A DNA stretch of 64,000 nt from CAYQUC01 sp964514215 (GTDB lineage Bacteria; Pseudomonadota; Gammaproteobacteria; UBA6429; Thiohalophilaceae): contig CAZEPW010000003.1 in assembly GCA_964514215.1 (NCBI GenBank), positions 1 to 64,000 of the forward strand, in the 5' to 3' direction. Of this stretch, positions 46,412-55,848 are shown in pieces. The stretch's first letter is position 1; every line of letters begins with the position of its first letter. Both the position numbers and the translations under genes were made by a program. The notes under the pieces are model-generated. The model saw nothing but the letters and a program-made list of their open reading frames with translations, searched no databases and was not told the DNA's origin.

Positions 46412-47163
46412 GCTGTAAAAAAATATTGAATTATTTAAGTTGTTGCATGCTGTTATTATTATTTGCTTCACATGCTGATGCGCAAACGGGGTTTGAGGCA
46501 ATTACAGTCACTCCGGGTCAAAATGGTGAGCAAACCTATTCGATTAGTCTGCAATTATTAGCATTAATGACCGCATTAACGCTACTTCCAGCAGCATTGA
46601 TGATGATGACTTCGTTTACACGTATAGTTATTGTGTTAGCAATATTGCGTCAAGCTGTTGGATTAGTGCAAGCACCTTCATCACAAACATTAATTGGATT
46701 ATCATTGTTTTTAACTTTTTTTGTTATGAGTCCTGTTTTTAATAAAATAAACAGTGTTGCACTGCAACCTTATTTAGACGATAAGATATCGTTTAATAAA
46801 GCATTACTTAGCGCTAGTGTTCCTTTGAGGGGATTTATGCTCAATCAAACACGAGAAAGTGATTTGAAAATGTTTTCTGAAATTAGTGGCAATGATAATG
46901 TAAAAAACATTGACGAAATACCTTTTACTGTCGTTGTTCCTGCGTTTATTACTAGTGAGTTAAAAACTGCATTCCAAATTGGTTTTTTACTTTTTTTACC
47001 CTTCTTAATTATCGACCTTGTGACTGCCAGTGTTTTGATGTCGATGGGAATGATGATGTTATCACCCATGATAATATCATTACCATTTAAAATAATGTTG
47101 TTTGTGCTGGTTGATGGCTGGAATTTGGTTGTTGGCACATTAGCTTCTAGTTTTTATGTATAG
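46408..47163 (+). CDS. fliP: Flagellar export gate protein FliP
   Basis: FliP forms the pentameric core of the export gate. The 251-residue protein has a signal peptide (about 1-27), then the family segments 'LLALMTALTLLPAALMMMTS', 'FTRIVIVLAILRQAVGLVQ' and 'VVPAFITSELKTAFQIGFLL', and ends with 'PFKIMLFVLVDGWNLVVGTL'. Four membrane segments remain after cleavage. It lies 7 bp before fliQ. Confidence 0.97.
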   Translation: MSCKKILNYLSCCMLLLLFASHADAQTGFEAITVTPGQNGEQTYSISLQLLALMTALTLLPAALMMMTSFTRIVIVLAILRQAVGLVQAPSSQTLIGLSLFLTFFVMSPVFNKINSVALQPYLDDKISFNKALLSASVPLRGFMLNQTRESDLKMFSEISGNDNVKNIDEIPFTVVVPAFITSELKTAFQIGFLLFLPFLIIDLVTASVLMSMGMMMLSPMIISLPFKIMLFVLVDGWNLVVGTLASSFYV

Positions 47164-47170
47164 GTGATTT

Positions 47171-47440
47171 ATGACTCCAGAAACTGTATTAACTGTTTTT
47201 CAGCATACCTTGCAAGTAGTGTTATTGTTATTATTAGTAGTGTTGATTCCAGCGTTAATCGTTGGTTTGTTGGTTAGCATGTTTCAGGCAGCTACACAAA
47301 TAAATGAAATGACTTTAAGTTTTATTCCAAAGTTAATTGTTACTGTATTAACTTTTATGATTGCAGGCCCTTGGATGTTGAGGGTTATAATGGAGTTCAC
47401 TAAAGGATTAATTCAAGATGTTCCCTATTTAATAGGTTGA
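47171..47440 (+). CDS. fliQ: Flagellar export gate protein FliQ
   Basis: FliQ is the small gate subunit packed around FliP/FliR. The 89-residue protein has two membrane helices (about 15-40 and 52-75) and the family's 'GLLVSMFQAATQINEMTLSF' and 'IPKL' core. Length is exactly normal. fliR starts 4 bp after its stop. Confidence 0.97.
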   Translation: MTPETVLTVFQHTLQVVLLLLLVVLIPALIVGLLVSMFQAATQINEMTLSFIPKLIVTVLTFMIAGPWMLRVIMEFTKGLIQDVPYLIG

Positions 47441-47444
47441 TGAA

Positions 47445-48218
47445 ATGGTATTTACGGGAACTGAGTTAATAACTTTAATTGGTTCTTTTGTTTTACCATT
47501 ATTTCGAATTGCCGCTATGGTCATGGCTGCACCAATTTTTGGAGCTAAAAATGTTCCAGTTCGAGTTCGTTTAATTATTTCTTTAGCCATCGCCGTATTA
47601 GTTTCCCCAATTTTACCTACTATTGATGTTCCTCATGATATAGGTTTTGAAGTTGTATTAATAATTATGCACCAAATACTAATTGGAATAACGCTGGGGT
47701 TTGCTGTTCAAATTGTATTTAGTGCAGTAATTACCGGTGGTCAAATAATTGCGATGCAAATGGCGCTTGGTTTTTCATTAATGATTGATCCTCAAAATGG
47801 AAATCAAGTTCCTGTTTTAAGCCAGTTGTACGTCATTATGGTGATATTAATGTATTTGATACTTGATGGACATATTGTACTAATACAAATTTTGGTTGAT
47901 AGCTTTAAAACTATTCCAATATCCACTACGGGTTTACTACCTGAAGATATGTGGACCTTGGTTAAATGGGGCTCATTTATATTTTCAGGAGCTGTTGGTT
48001 TAGCGTTGCCGGCAATTGCATCTTTGTTGATTGTAAATATTGCATTTGGTGTTATGGCTCGTTCTGCTCCACAACTTAATATTTTATCAATTGGATTTCC
48101 AATAACGATGGTAATGGGTTTTTTTGTTATTTTCTTTACTTTACCAAATGTTATTTCATCAACAGGAAATATGTTTAATAAAGCGTATTTATTGTTACGA
48201 ACAATTACCGGTAGCTAA
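47445..48218 (+). CDS. fliR: Flagellar export gate protein FliR
   Basis: FliR completes the FliP5-Q4-R1 gate. The 257-residue membrane protein has about six hydrophobic segments and the family's 'LFRIAAMVMAAPIFGAKNVP', 'QIVFSAVITGGQIIAMQMAL' and 'DPQNGNQVPVLSQ' motifs. Its stop shares a base with the flhB start. Confidence 0.96.
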   Translation: MVFTGTELITLIGSFVLPLFRIAAMVMAAPIFGAKNVPVRVRLIISLAIAVLVSPILPTIDVPHDIGFEVVLIIMHQILIGITLGFAVQIVFSAVITGGQIIAMQMALGFSLMIDPQNGNQVPVLSQLYVIMVILMYLILDGHIVLIQILVDSFKTIPISTTGLLPEDMWTLVKWGSFIFSGAVGLALPAIASLLIVNIAFGVMARSAPQLNILSIGFPITMVMGFFVIFFTLPNVISSTGNMFNKAYLLLRTITGS

Positions 48219-49351
48219 TGATGGCAGAAGATTCTGGTCAAGAAAAAAACGAAGACCCGACCCCCCGGCGGCAAGAGCAAGCTCGTGAAAAAGGACAGGT
48301 TGCTCGTTCGCGTGAATTAAATACTATGTTAGTGCTATTTTCAGCTGTCATGGCAGCTTCATCATTGGGTTCAATAATTGGTGATGGTTTACTGGAATTG
48401 ATATCAAACTTATTAACAATTAGCCGAGAAAATATATTTAATCCTACGGCAATGGTTAATGCTTTAAGTTTGGCAATATTACATTCCTTAAAAATATTTT
48501 TACCATTTTTCTTTGTAATGGTTGTTGCAGCAATTATAGGGCCGATATCACTTGGCGGCGTAAGTTTTAGTATTAAGGCATTATCATTTAAATGGGAAAA
48601 ACTAGACCCAATTAAAGGAACCAAACGCCTTTTTGCTGTGCGTGGATTGGTTGAGTTACTAAAAGCTTTGGCTAAATTTTTAATAATTGCATCAGTGGCA
48701 TTAGTGTTTTTGTATATGAAACGCGAAGAATTAATAGCATTAGGCTCCATACCATTAGAAAAAGGTATCTACAATGCTATCAACATAATGTTATGGGCAT
48801 TTTTGTTTTTTTCATCGGCTCTAATCATTGTGGCTGTTGTTGATGTACCGTTTCAATTATGGGATCACAAAAAACAAATAAAAATGACCCGTCAAGAAGT
48901 CAAAGATGATAGCAAGGATTCTGAAGGTAATCCGGAAATACGTGGCCACGTGCGTCAATTGCAACGAGAAATGGCGCAACGTCGCATGATGGAAGATGTA
49001 CCTGATGCCGATGTTGTTATTACCAACCCTGAACATTATGCGGTGGCACTAAAATATGATCAGAATTCTCCTAAAGCACCTGTTGTAGTAGCAAAAGGTG
49101 TTGACCTAGTTGCTATACGCATTAGGACTCTGGCTAATAATCATGATGTGATGATATTAGAGTCACCACCGTTAGCTCGTTCAATTTATCACACCACTGA
49201 TATCAATAATGAAATACCCGCGGGTTTGTATTTGGCTGTTGCACAAATTTTGGCTTATGTTTACCAGATACAAAAAAAATCATATGGTGATAAAGGTGCT
49301 CCTAAGGAGCCCAATATTACTATTCCAGATGATTTACAATTTGATAGTTAA
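48218..49351 (+). CDS. flhB: Flagellar export switch protein FlhB
   Basis: FlhB controls substrate switching by self-cleavage in its cytoplasmic domain. The 377-residue protein has the N-terminal 'EKNEDPTPRRQEQAREKGQV', four membrane segments (about 30-210), and a cytoplasmic domain with the cleavage motif N-P-E-H in 'VVITNPEHYAVALKYD'. The usual motif is NPTH; the N-P pair that is cut and the His are kept, so activity is expected. The C-terminal 'LARSIYHTTDINNEIP' is typical. Confidence 0.96.
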   Translation: MMAEDSGQEKNEDPTPRRQEQAREKGQVARSRELNTMLVLFSAVMAASSLGSIIGDGLLELISNLLTISRENIFNPTAMVNALSLAILHSLKIFLPFFFVMVVAAIIGPISLGGVSFSIKALSFKWEKLDPIKGTKRLFAVRGLVELLKALAKFLIIASVALVFLYMKREELIALGSIPLEKGIYNAINIMLWAFLFFSSALIIVAVVDVPFQLWDHKKQIKMTRQEVKDDSKDSEGNPEIRGHVRQLQREMAQRRMMEDVPDADVVITNPEHYAVALKYDQNSPKAPVVVAKGVDLVAIRIRTLANNHDVMILESPPLARSIYHTTDINNEIPAGLYLAVAQILAYVYQIQKKSYGDKGAPKEPNITIPDDLQFDS

Positions 49352-49365
49352 TTATAGGATTATTT

Positions 49366-51465
49366 ATGGCTGAACAAGCTACTTCAGGCTCTCAACGTTT
49401 TTTGCTACGTTTTAACGGCTTAGGTGCTCCTGTTTTATTATTGATGATGATGGCTATGATAGTAGTGCCATTACCACCATTATTATTAGATATGTTATTC
49501 ACCTTTAATATTTCATTAGCTTTAATTGTTTTATTGGTTTCTATCTACACTCTACGACCATTAGATTTCGCTTTATTTCCAACAGTGTTGTTGATAACAA
49601 CATTATTACGGTTAGCGCTTAATGTTGCTTCGACGCGAGTTGTTTTATTGGAAGGACATTCTGGAACGGGAGCAGCAGGTAACGTGATTGAAGCCTTTGG
49701 TAATTTTGTCATCGGTGGTAATTATGCTGTTGGTATTGTGGTCTTTATGATTTTGGTTATTATTAATTTTGTGGTTATTACTAAAGGAGCCACGCGTATT
49801 TCTGAAGTGAGCGCTCGATTTACTTTAGATGCCATGCCAGGTAAACAAATGGCAATTGATGCTGATTTAAATTCTGGGTTAATCGATCAAGATGAAGCAC
49901 GAACCCGTCGCTCTGAAATTAGCCAAGAAGCCGATTTTTATGGTTCAATGGATGGTGCGAGTAAATTTGTTCGAGGTGATGCCGTTGCTGGAATATTAAT
50001 TTTAATTATTAATGTTATTGGTGGTTTAGCAATTGGAATTTTGCAACATGATCTTGATTTTAGTCAGGCTGCGCGTTTTTACGTTTTATTAACTATTGGC
50101 GATGGTTTAGTGGCACAGATTCCCGCATTATTATTGTCGACATCAGCAGGTATTATTATAACGCGCGTATCAAGTTCGCAAGATCTTGGTGAGCAATTAG
50201 TGAAACAACTATTTGAAGATCCAAAATCACTAACGGTGACTTCCGGTATTTTATTAATTATAGGTTTAATTCCTGGTATGCCCAATTTGGCTTTTTTGAG
50301 TCTTGCTATGGTGTGTGGAGTTGCTGCATATTTAATTAAACAAAAAATAAAACTTAAAGAAAAATCAGTACGTATTGAATCTGAAATAAAAACAGAAGCC
50401 GATTCAACGGAGGTACGGGATCTGAACTGGGATGATGTTACACCGGTTGATCCCGTTGGTTTGGAAGTTGGTTACCGCCTTATCCCAATGGTTGACAAAG
50501 CACAGGGTGGACAGCTTATGGGCAGAATTAAAGGCGTTCGAAAAAAATTATCTCAAGAATTAGGATTTTTGGTACCTCCCGTTCATATTCGAGATAATTT
50601 GGAACTACCTGCTACAGCTTATCGAATAACATTGATGGGGGTTACGATAGGTGAGGATGAGGTTCAACCAGATAGAGAAATGGCAATAAACCCAGGGCAA
50701 GTTTATGGTAGTTTGGCTGGTGTTGAAACGAAAGATCCTGCCTTCGGTTTAGATGCTGTTTGGATCGATCAGACGCAACGTGACCAAGCTCAAACATTAG
50801 GTTATACGGTGGTAGATGCTAACACGGTTATCGCGACACATTTGAGTCAACTACTACAAAATCACGCCTATGAATTATTAGGACATGAAGAAGTACAACA
50901 TCTATTGGATAAATTAATTAGTGTTGCGCCGAAGTTAGTTGAAAACCTAATTCCTGATACTGTCCCCCTTGGTATATTGGTTAAAATTCTACAAAACTTA
51001 CTGGAAGAAGGGGTTGCTATCCGTGATGTACGAACTATTGCCGAAACATTGGCGGAACATGGTACTAGAAGTCAAGACCCTGACGTTTTAACCGCTGCTG
51101 TACGTATCACACTAGGTCGATCAATCATCCAACAAATCAATGGCATGGCGCTGGAATTACCTGTGATTACCTTGGATCCTAGTTTGGAACAGATATTGCA
51201 TCAATCAATACAGATGGCAGATGAATCAGGTGGTAGTGTCGAACCTGGTTTAGCAGAACGTCTGCATTCAGCATTAACAGAAAGCGCTCAGAAACAAGAG
51301 TTAGCAGGACAACCCGCAGTTTTGCTTGTTTCTGCACCGTTGAGAGTTATGTTGGCTAAATTTGTTCGGCATATGAATACCAGTATTTCGGTTTTATCAT
51401 ATAACGAAATACCGAATGATAAACAAATTAAAATTGTTTCAACTGTGGGACAAACAGATAGTTAA
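49366..51465 (+). CDS. flhA: Flagellar export protein FlhA
   Basis: FlhA is the nonameric export gate and substrate/chaperone platform. The 699-residue protein has about eight N-terminal membrane segments (about 20-330), the FHIPEP-type signature region ('LRLALNVASTRVVLLEGHSG', 'RFTLDAMPGKQMAIDADLN'), and a cytoplasmic domain from about 365 with 'GRSIIQQINGMALELPVITL' and 'EPGLAERLHSAL'. It is separated from flhB by 14 bp and from flhF by 34 bp. Confidence 0.97.
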   Translation: MAEQATSGSQRFLLRFNGLGAPVLLLMMMAMIVVPLPPLLLDMLFTFNISLALIVLLVSIYTLRPLDFALFPTVLLITTLLRLALNVASTRVVLLEGHSGTGAAGNVIEAFGNFVIGGNYAVGIVVFMILVIINFVVITKGATRISEVSARFTLDAMPGKQMAIDADLNSGLIDQDEARTRRSEISQEADFYGSMDGASKFVRGDAVAGILILIINVIGGLAIGILQHDLDFSQAARFYVLLTIGDGLVAQIPALLLSTSAGIIITRVSSSQDLGEQLVKQLFEDPKSLTVTSGILLIIGLIPGMPNLAFLSLAMVCGVAAYLIKQKIKLKEKSVRIESEIKTEADSTEVRDLNWDDVTPVDPVGLEVGYRLIPMVDKAQGGQLMGRIKGVRKKLSQELGFLVPPVHIRDNLELPATAYRITLMGVTIGEDEVQPDREMAINPGQVYGSLAGVETKDPAFGLDAVWIDQTQRDQAQTLGYTVVDANTVIATHLSQLLQNHAYELLGHEEVQHLLDKLISVAPKLVENLIPDTVPLGILVKILQNLLEEGVAIRDVRTIAETLAEHGTRSQDPDVLTAAVRITLGRSIIQQINGMALELPVITLDPSLEQILHQSIQMADESGGSVEPGLAERLHSALTESAQKQELAGQPAVLLVSAPLRVMLAKFVRHMNTSISVLSYNEIPNDKQIKIVSTVGQTDS

Positions 51466-51499
51466 GTAACTGGTTTAAATAAATAGTTAGGAAGGTTAT

Positions 51500-52837
51500 A
51501 TGAAAATTAAACGGTATCAAGCTAATGACATGCGAAGTGCAATACGAATCGTACGTAACGAATTAGGTTCTGATGCTGTTATTTTGTCAAATCAACGTGT
51601 GGGTAATCAAACTGAAGTGATAGCAGCTATAGATTATGATGAATCATTATTAGCTGATTCAGTAATTACTAATGAAGACGTTGTTGCGCCTGAAACTAAT
51701 ATGAACCGCTCAAAATTTGATGATGATCTAAAATATACCAGAAATCTACAAAATAATGTAGAACTTAATGAACGTGATTTTATATTACCAGAGAAAATAG
51801 AAAAAGAATTAATTGCTAAAATTGAAAAAGGTTTAACAGATAAACTTAAAAGTAATAAACAAGAAAATTTGTTAGCAAAACAGGATATGAAATCTCCAGT
51901 AGTGCCCGCAATGACTGATATGAAAAAACAAATAAAGGAATTACGAAGCTTGTTAATAACTCAGTTTACTGGAATTTCAGAAAATAATAAAAAAAATGAC
52001 AATCCACTTCGTGCAACAATTCTAAAACGCTTGGTTGATTTTGGTTTAAGTAATCATCTGGCAAATAAAATATCAGCTCATACTGATATAAATAAGGATT
52101 TTGAGTATAACTGGCATCATTCTTTAGCATTAATTTCTCATCAAATTAAAGTTACTAAAGATGATATATTAACGAGTGGAGGAATTGTTGCATTAATAGG
52201 GTCAACTGGTGTAGGAAAAACGACTTCAATAGCAAAATTAGCTGCTCAATTCATTCTTCGCCATGGTAAAAATTCAGTGGCGCTGGTTTCTACTGATAGC
52301 TATCGTATTGCAGCTCATGAACAATTGAGAACTTTTTCACGAATACTAAATGTTCCCATGTATGTTGCAACTGATTCTTCGCAATTAAAAACAGTGTTAA
52401 ATGTGGTGCAAGATAAAAAATTAGTATTAATTGATACAGCAGGTTTAAATAAATATGATAAAAATATATGTAATGATTTTAAAAAAATTAAAAACAAACA
52501 AACTATATCAACATATATTGTACATGCGGTGAATTCACAACGTTCGGTTATCGATGATGTTTGTAACTCATTGTCTGATGTTGATATCAAAGGCTGTATA
52601 TTAACAAAATTAGATGAAACAACTGATTTTGGTGGTGCATTATCAGTTTGTATTGAAAAAAATATTCCAGTTGCTTATTTTAGTGATGGTCAAAAAATAC
52701 CTGAAAACCTTCATGAGGCATTCGCGCATTCTTTAGTTTCTAAAAATATTGCGTTAAAGCAAGAATTTCATCGAAACTCGAAAAAATATAAGGCTATAAA
52801 TGTGAATAATGCAATGGTGTCTCATGCACATGGTTGA
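51500..52837 (+). CDS. flhF: Flagellar placement GTPase FlhF
   Basis: FlhF is an SRP-type GTPase that places polar flagella. The 445-residue protein begins 'MKIKRYQANDMRSAIRIVRN', has a charged variable linker (about 60-170), and an NG domain with G1 'GSTGVGKTTSIAKLAAQF', 'STDSYRIAAHEQL', G3 'DTAG' and G4 'TKLDE'. RBS AGGAAGG is good. The 3' end overlaps the start of flhG. Confidence 0.96.
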   Translation: MKIKRYQANDMRSAIRIVRNELGSDAVILSNQRVGNQTEVIAAIDYDESLLADSVITNEDVVAPETNMNRSKFDDDLKYTRNLQNNVELNERDFILPEKIEKELIAKIEKGLTDKLKSNKQENLLAKQDMKSPVVPAMTDMKKQIKELRSLLITQFTGISENNKKNDNPLRATILKRLVDFGLSNHLANKISAHTDINKDFEYNWHHSLALISHQIKVTKDDILTSGGIVALIGSTGVGKTTSIAKLAAQFILRHGKNSVALVSTDSYRIAAHEQLRTFSRILNVPMYVATDSSQLKTVLNVVQDKKLVLIDTAGLNKYDKNICNDFKKIKNKQTISTYIVHAVNSQRSVIDDVCNSLSDVDIKGCILTKLDETTDFGGALSVCIEKNIPVAYFSDGQKIPENLHEAFAHSLVSKNIALKQEFHRNSKKYKAINVNNAMVSHAHG

Positions 52838-53708
52838 ACCCGGTGTGAATACGTCTAAGCGTTCTTATGGAGCGGCTGCTAAGCCTGTAAGAGTACTTGC
52901 TGTTGCTAGTGGTAAAGGTGGTGTTGGAAAAACAAATGTGTCGGTTAATTTGGCAATTTCATTATCTAATATGGGACAAAAAACCTTGATACTAGATGCT
53001 GATTTAGGATTAGCCAACATTGACGTTATGCTAGGATTGCAACCGAAATATACATTACATGATGTATTCAGTGGAACTAAAGGATTAGCTGATATTGTCT
53101 TAGACGGTCCAGCAGGAATTAAAATTATCCCTGCGTCATCGGGTATTCAAGAAATGTCTGAGCTATCAACTGCCCAGCATGCTGGTTTAATCCAAGCTTT
53201 TAGTGAATATGATAATGATATTGATGTTTTGATTATCGATACTGCCGCAGGAATCTCAGATAATGTGATTACATTTAGCCGAGCAGCTCAAGATGTTATC
53301 GTTGTGGTCTGTGATGAACCGGCATCTATCACCGATGCATATGCGCTAATAAAATTATTACATCGTGAATACAATATTCATCGGTTCCATATACTGTCAA
53401 ATATGGTTCATAGTGCACAGGAAGGTCGAGATGTTTATAAAAAACTGACAAAAGTAACTGAAAAATTTTTAGATGTGGCGTTGGATTATTTAGGTTTTGT
53501 GCCATACGACGATTTTTTAAAAAAAGCTGTTAAACGACAAAGAGCAGTTGTTGAAGCATATCCTCGTAGTAAGGCTTCAGTTTCATTCAATAACCTTGCA
53601 GAACGAACACAAAAATGGCCTATACCAAAAATCGCAGCAGGTCATTTAGAATTTTTTGTTGAGCGTTTAATTCAAGGTAATATAAATAATGCGGGGGTAA
53701 TGTTATGA
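52830..53708 (+). CDS. fleN: Flagellar number regulator FlhG/FleN (MinD-like ATPase)
   Basis: FleN limits flagellar number by antagonising FlhF and the FleQ activator. The protein has a MinD-type deviant Walker A 'SGKGGVGKTNVSVNLA', 'DADLGLANIDVMLG', 'IIDTAAGI' and 'VCDEPASITDAYALIKLLHR', nearly the Pseudomonas FleN sequence. Three in-frame ATGs (52809, 52824, 52830) are possible, none with a good RBS; I took the last one, which overlaps the flhF stop by eight bases. The stop overlaps fliA (ATGA). Confidence 0.94.
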   Translation: MVEPGVNTSKRSYGAAAKPVRVLAVASGKGGVGKTNVSVNLAISLSNMGQKTLILDADLGLANIDVMLGLQPKYTLHDVFSGTKGLADIVLDGPAGIKIIPASSGIQEMSELSTAQHAGLIQAFSEYDNDIDVLIIDTAAGISDNVITFSRAAQDVIVVVCDEPASITDAYALIKLLHREYNIHRFHILSNMVHSAQEGRDVYKKLTKVTEKFLDVALDYLGFVPYDDFLKKAVKRQRAVVEAYPRSKASVSFNNLAERTQKWPIPKIAAGHLEFFVERLIQGNINNAGVML

Positions 53709-54457
53709 ACGGATTAGCTATGTATTCATCAACTCGATCAGTTGAGATTAATGATGTAGTAACTTCACATGCACCATTAGTTAAACGAATAGCTTGCCAC
53801 TTAATCAATCGGTTACCTGCAAATGTTCAATTAGAAGATTTAATTCAAGCAGGTATGATAGGCTTACTTGAAGCGTCACGAAATTATGATGAACGACAAG
53901 GAGCAAGTTTTAAAACATATGCGGGTATTCGTATACGAGGTTCAATGCTTGATGAAATTAGAAAAAACGATTGGGCTCCTCGTTCAGTGCATAGAAAATC
54001 CAGGATGGTTGCAGAAGCAGTACGCGAAATTGAACATTTACACGGTCGTGATGCACGTGATAATGAAATAGCTGAAACATTAGGAATTTCGCTAAAAGAG
54101 TATTATGCGATTTTACAAGACTCCAGTAGTAATAAAATTCTAAGTTTCGAAGATATTGGTGTTGGTGATGAATCAATGCTGGATAATTATAGTGACAATG
54201 CACCTGGCGTTATTGATGGCATGCATCGGGCTGATGTTCAGCGAATAGTATCTGATGCGATTGCAGGTTTGCCTGAACGAGAACGCCTTGTGATGGCGCT
54301 TTATTATGACGAAGAGTTAAATTTACGTGAAATTGGTGCGGTTATGGGGGTGAGCGAGTCTCGAGTAAGTCAAATTCATAGTCAGGCAGTCATTAGATTG
54401 CAGGCTCGTTTGAGTACTTGGGATGACGATTCAGAAGATAAAAAGAACATTGAATAA
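53705..54457 (+). CDS. fliA: Flagellar sigma factor FliA (sigma-28)
   Basis: FliA directs RNA polymerase to late flagellar and chemotaxis promoters. The 250-residue protein has region 2 ('LEDLIQAGMIGLLEASRNYD', 'SFKTYAGIRIRGSMLDEIR'), region 3 ('REIEHLHGRDARDNEIAETL') and region 4 ('LPERERLVMALYYDEELNLR', 'IGAVMGVSESRVSQIHSQA'). It overlaps fleN by four bases. Three sigma-28-like promoters in this window are its likely targets. Confidence 0.97.
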   Translation: MNGLAMYSSTRSVEINDVVTSHAPLVKRIACHLINRLPANVQLEDLIQAGMIGLLEASRNYDERQGASFKTYAGIRIRGSMLDEIRKNDWAPRSVHRKSRMVAEAVREIEHLHGRDARDNEIAETLGISLKEYYAILQDSSSNKILSFEDIGVGDESMLDNYSDNAPGVIDGMHRADVQRIVSDAIAGLPERERLVMALYYDEELNLREIGAVMGVSESRVSQIHSQAVIRLQARLSTWDDDSEDKKNIE

Positions 54458-54579
54458 TTAGTAATTAAATCCATAAATAAAATGTATTTATCATTACATA
54501 CACTGTAGTGGTGACAGTTTTTGCATTTATTCCCACCAGATCTCAATATTCAAACCTGTAAAAATTCCTTATAAAGCAT

Positions 54580-54607
54580 TCAAGTTAGAAGTCGGTACTG
54601 CCGATAG
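54580..54607 (+). promoter_or_regulatory. Sigma-28 (FliA)-like promoter upstream of cheY
   Basis: TCAAG at 54580-54584 and GCCGATAG at 54600-54607 match the flagellar sigma-28 boxes, with a near-perfect -10. The spacing is 16 nt, one more than the usual 15. It lies in the 234-bp gap between fliA and cheY, which holds no gene. Confidence 0.6.
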
Positions 54608-54691
54608 AAATTAGGTCAATCATAGGATATTGCAGCTGTAGATATATGATTAGTAATCTATGGTGTTTAAATTGTCATTTGGAGGCAAGTA

Positions 54692-55081
54692 GTGGATAAG
54701 AATATGAAAATCCTAATTGTAGATGACTTTTCTACAATGCGTCGAATAATTAAAAATTTATTACGCGATTTAGGTTTTACAAATACACAAGAAGCTGATG
54801 ATGGGTTAACAGCATTACCAATGTTGCAGAGTGGTGATTTTGAGTTTTTAGTCACCGATTGGAATATGCCAGGTATGCAAGGAATTGAATTATTAAAAGA
54901 AGTTCGAGCTGATGAAAAATTAAAAGAAATGCCTGTATTAATGGTTACTGCTGAACAAAAGCGTGAACAAATAGTAGAAGCTGCCCAAGCTGGGGTGAAT
55001 GGTTATATTGTTAAACCATTTACTGCTGCCACGTTAAAAGAAAAGCTAGACAAAATTTTTGAACGTATTGAAGGCGTTTAA
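54692..55081 (+). CDS. cheY: Chemotaxis response regulator CheY
   Basis: CheY carries the signal from CheA to FliM. The 129-residue receiver domain has D11/D12, the phosphorylation site D56 ('VTDWNMPGM'), T86 ('MVTAEQK') and K108 ('VKPF'). The sequence is very close to Pseudomonas CheY. Start GTG is chosen because GGAGG lies 6 nt upstream; the ATG at 54704 would be too far from it. Confidence 0.97.
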   Translation: MDKNMKILIVDDFSTMRRIIKNLLRDLGFTNTQEADDGLTALPMLQSGDFEFLVTDWNMPGMQGIELLKEVRADEKLKEMPVLMVTAEQKREQIVEAAQAGVNGYIVKPFTAATLKEKLDKIFERIEGV

Positions 55082-55095
55082 TTTGAGGGGTATTT

Positions 55096-55836
55096 ATGAG
55101 CATTGAAAGTCTGGTTATTACTGATGAAAATATCGAAAGAGTTAAAATTTTGCTCAGTAGCATGGAGTCGGGTAATGAAGAGCAAGCAGGTAAAAACATT
55201 GATGAGTTAGTTAGACTAAGAGAGAGTAGTTTATACACTGAGCTTGGAAAGTTAACTCGTGATCTTCATGATTCTCTTAATGGGTTTCAGCTTGATACTC
55301 GTGTTAGTGCAATTGCTAACGAAGAAATACCCGATGCAAAAGAACGTTTAAACCACGTTATTGAAATGACTGCAAAAGCTGCTGATACAACACTTGGAAT
55401 GATAGAAGAGTCATTACCTATATGTACAAATATAGGAGATAAAGCTGGAAAATTGAGTGAAGAATTGAAACATTTTACTAAAAGAGAAATGAGTGTAGAA
55501 GAATTTAGAGGTTTTTTAAAATCGTTGAATGTATTTTTAGATGAGTCAGTAGTCGAAAATGGAAAGTTAAAAGATAAATTAAATGAAGTGTTAATGGCGC
55601 AAGGTTTCCAAGATTTAACGGGGCAAATAATTAAACGTGTCATTATACTGGTTAATGAAGTAGAAGATAAGTTGGTTGGAATTATTAAAGTGGCTGGCGC
55701 CACCATGGTCGCTGAAGAACCTGTTGTTGAAGATAAGATTAAAGCTGAGGGACCACATATTGCTAGTATAGACAAGGGTGATTTTGTAACAGGTCAAGAT
55801 GAAGTTGATGATTTATTATCAAGTCTCGGTTTTTAA
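55096..55836 (+). CDS. cheZ: CheY-P phosphatase CheZ
   Basis: CheZ dephosphorylates CheY-P. The 246-residue helical protein has the catalytic D-L-T-G-Q motif in 'GFQDLTGQIIKRV' and the C-terminal CheY-binding peptide 'DEVDDLLSSLGF'. It lies 14 bp after cheY and 12 bp before cheA, with a good RBS (TTGAGGGG) upstream. Confidence 0.96.
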   Translation: MSIESLVITDENIERVKILLSSMESGNEEQAGKNIDELVRLRESSLYTELGKLTRDLHDSLNGFQLDTRVSAIANEEIPDAKERLNHVIEMTAKAADTTLGMIEESLPICTNIGDKAGKLSEELKHFTKREMSVEEFRGFLKSLNVFLDESVVENGKLKDKLNEVLMAQGFQDLTGQIIKRVIILVNEVEDKLVGIIKVAGATMVAEEPVVEDKIKAEGPHIASIDKGDFVTGQDEVDDLLSSLGF

Positions 55837-55848
55837 AGGTACGCTAAA

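Noticed and set aside
48218..49351. FlhB NPEH instead of NPTH as a lost cleavage site
   Set aside because: The Asn-Pro bond and the His are kept, and the third position varies in the family, so loss of function is not indicated.
54505..54530. Sigma-54 promoter near TTTGCA upstream of cheY
   Set aside because: The GG of the -24 box is one base out of register; sigma-54 promoters need exact spacing.
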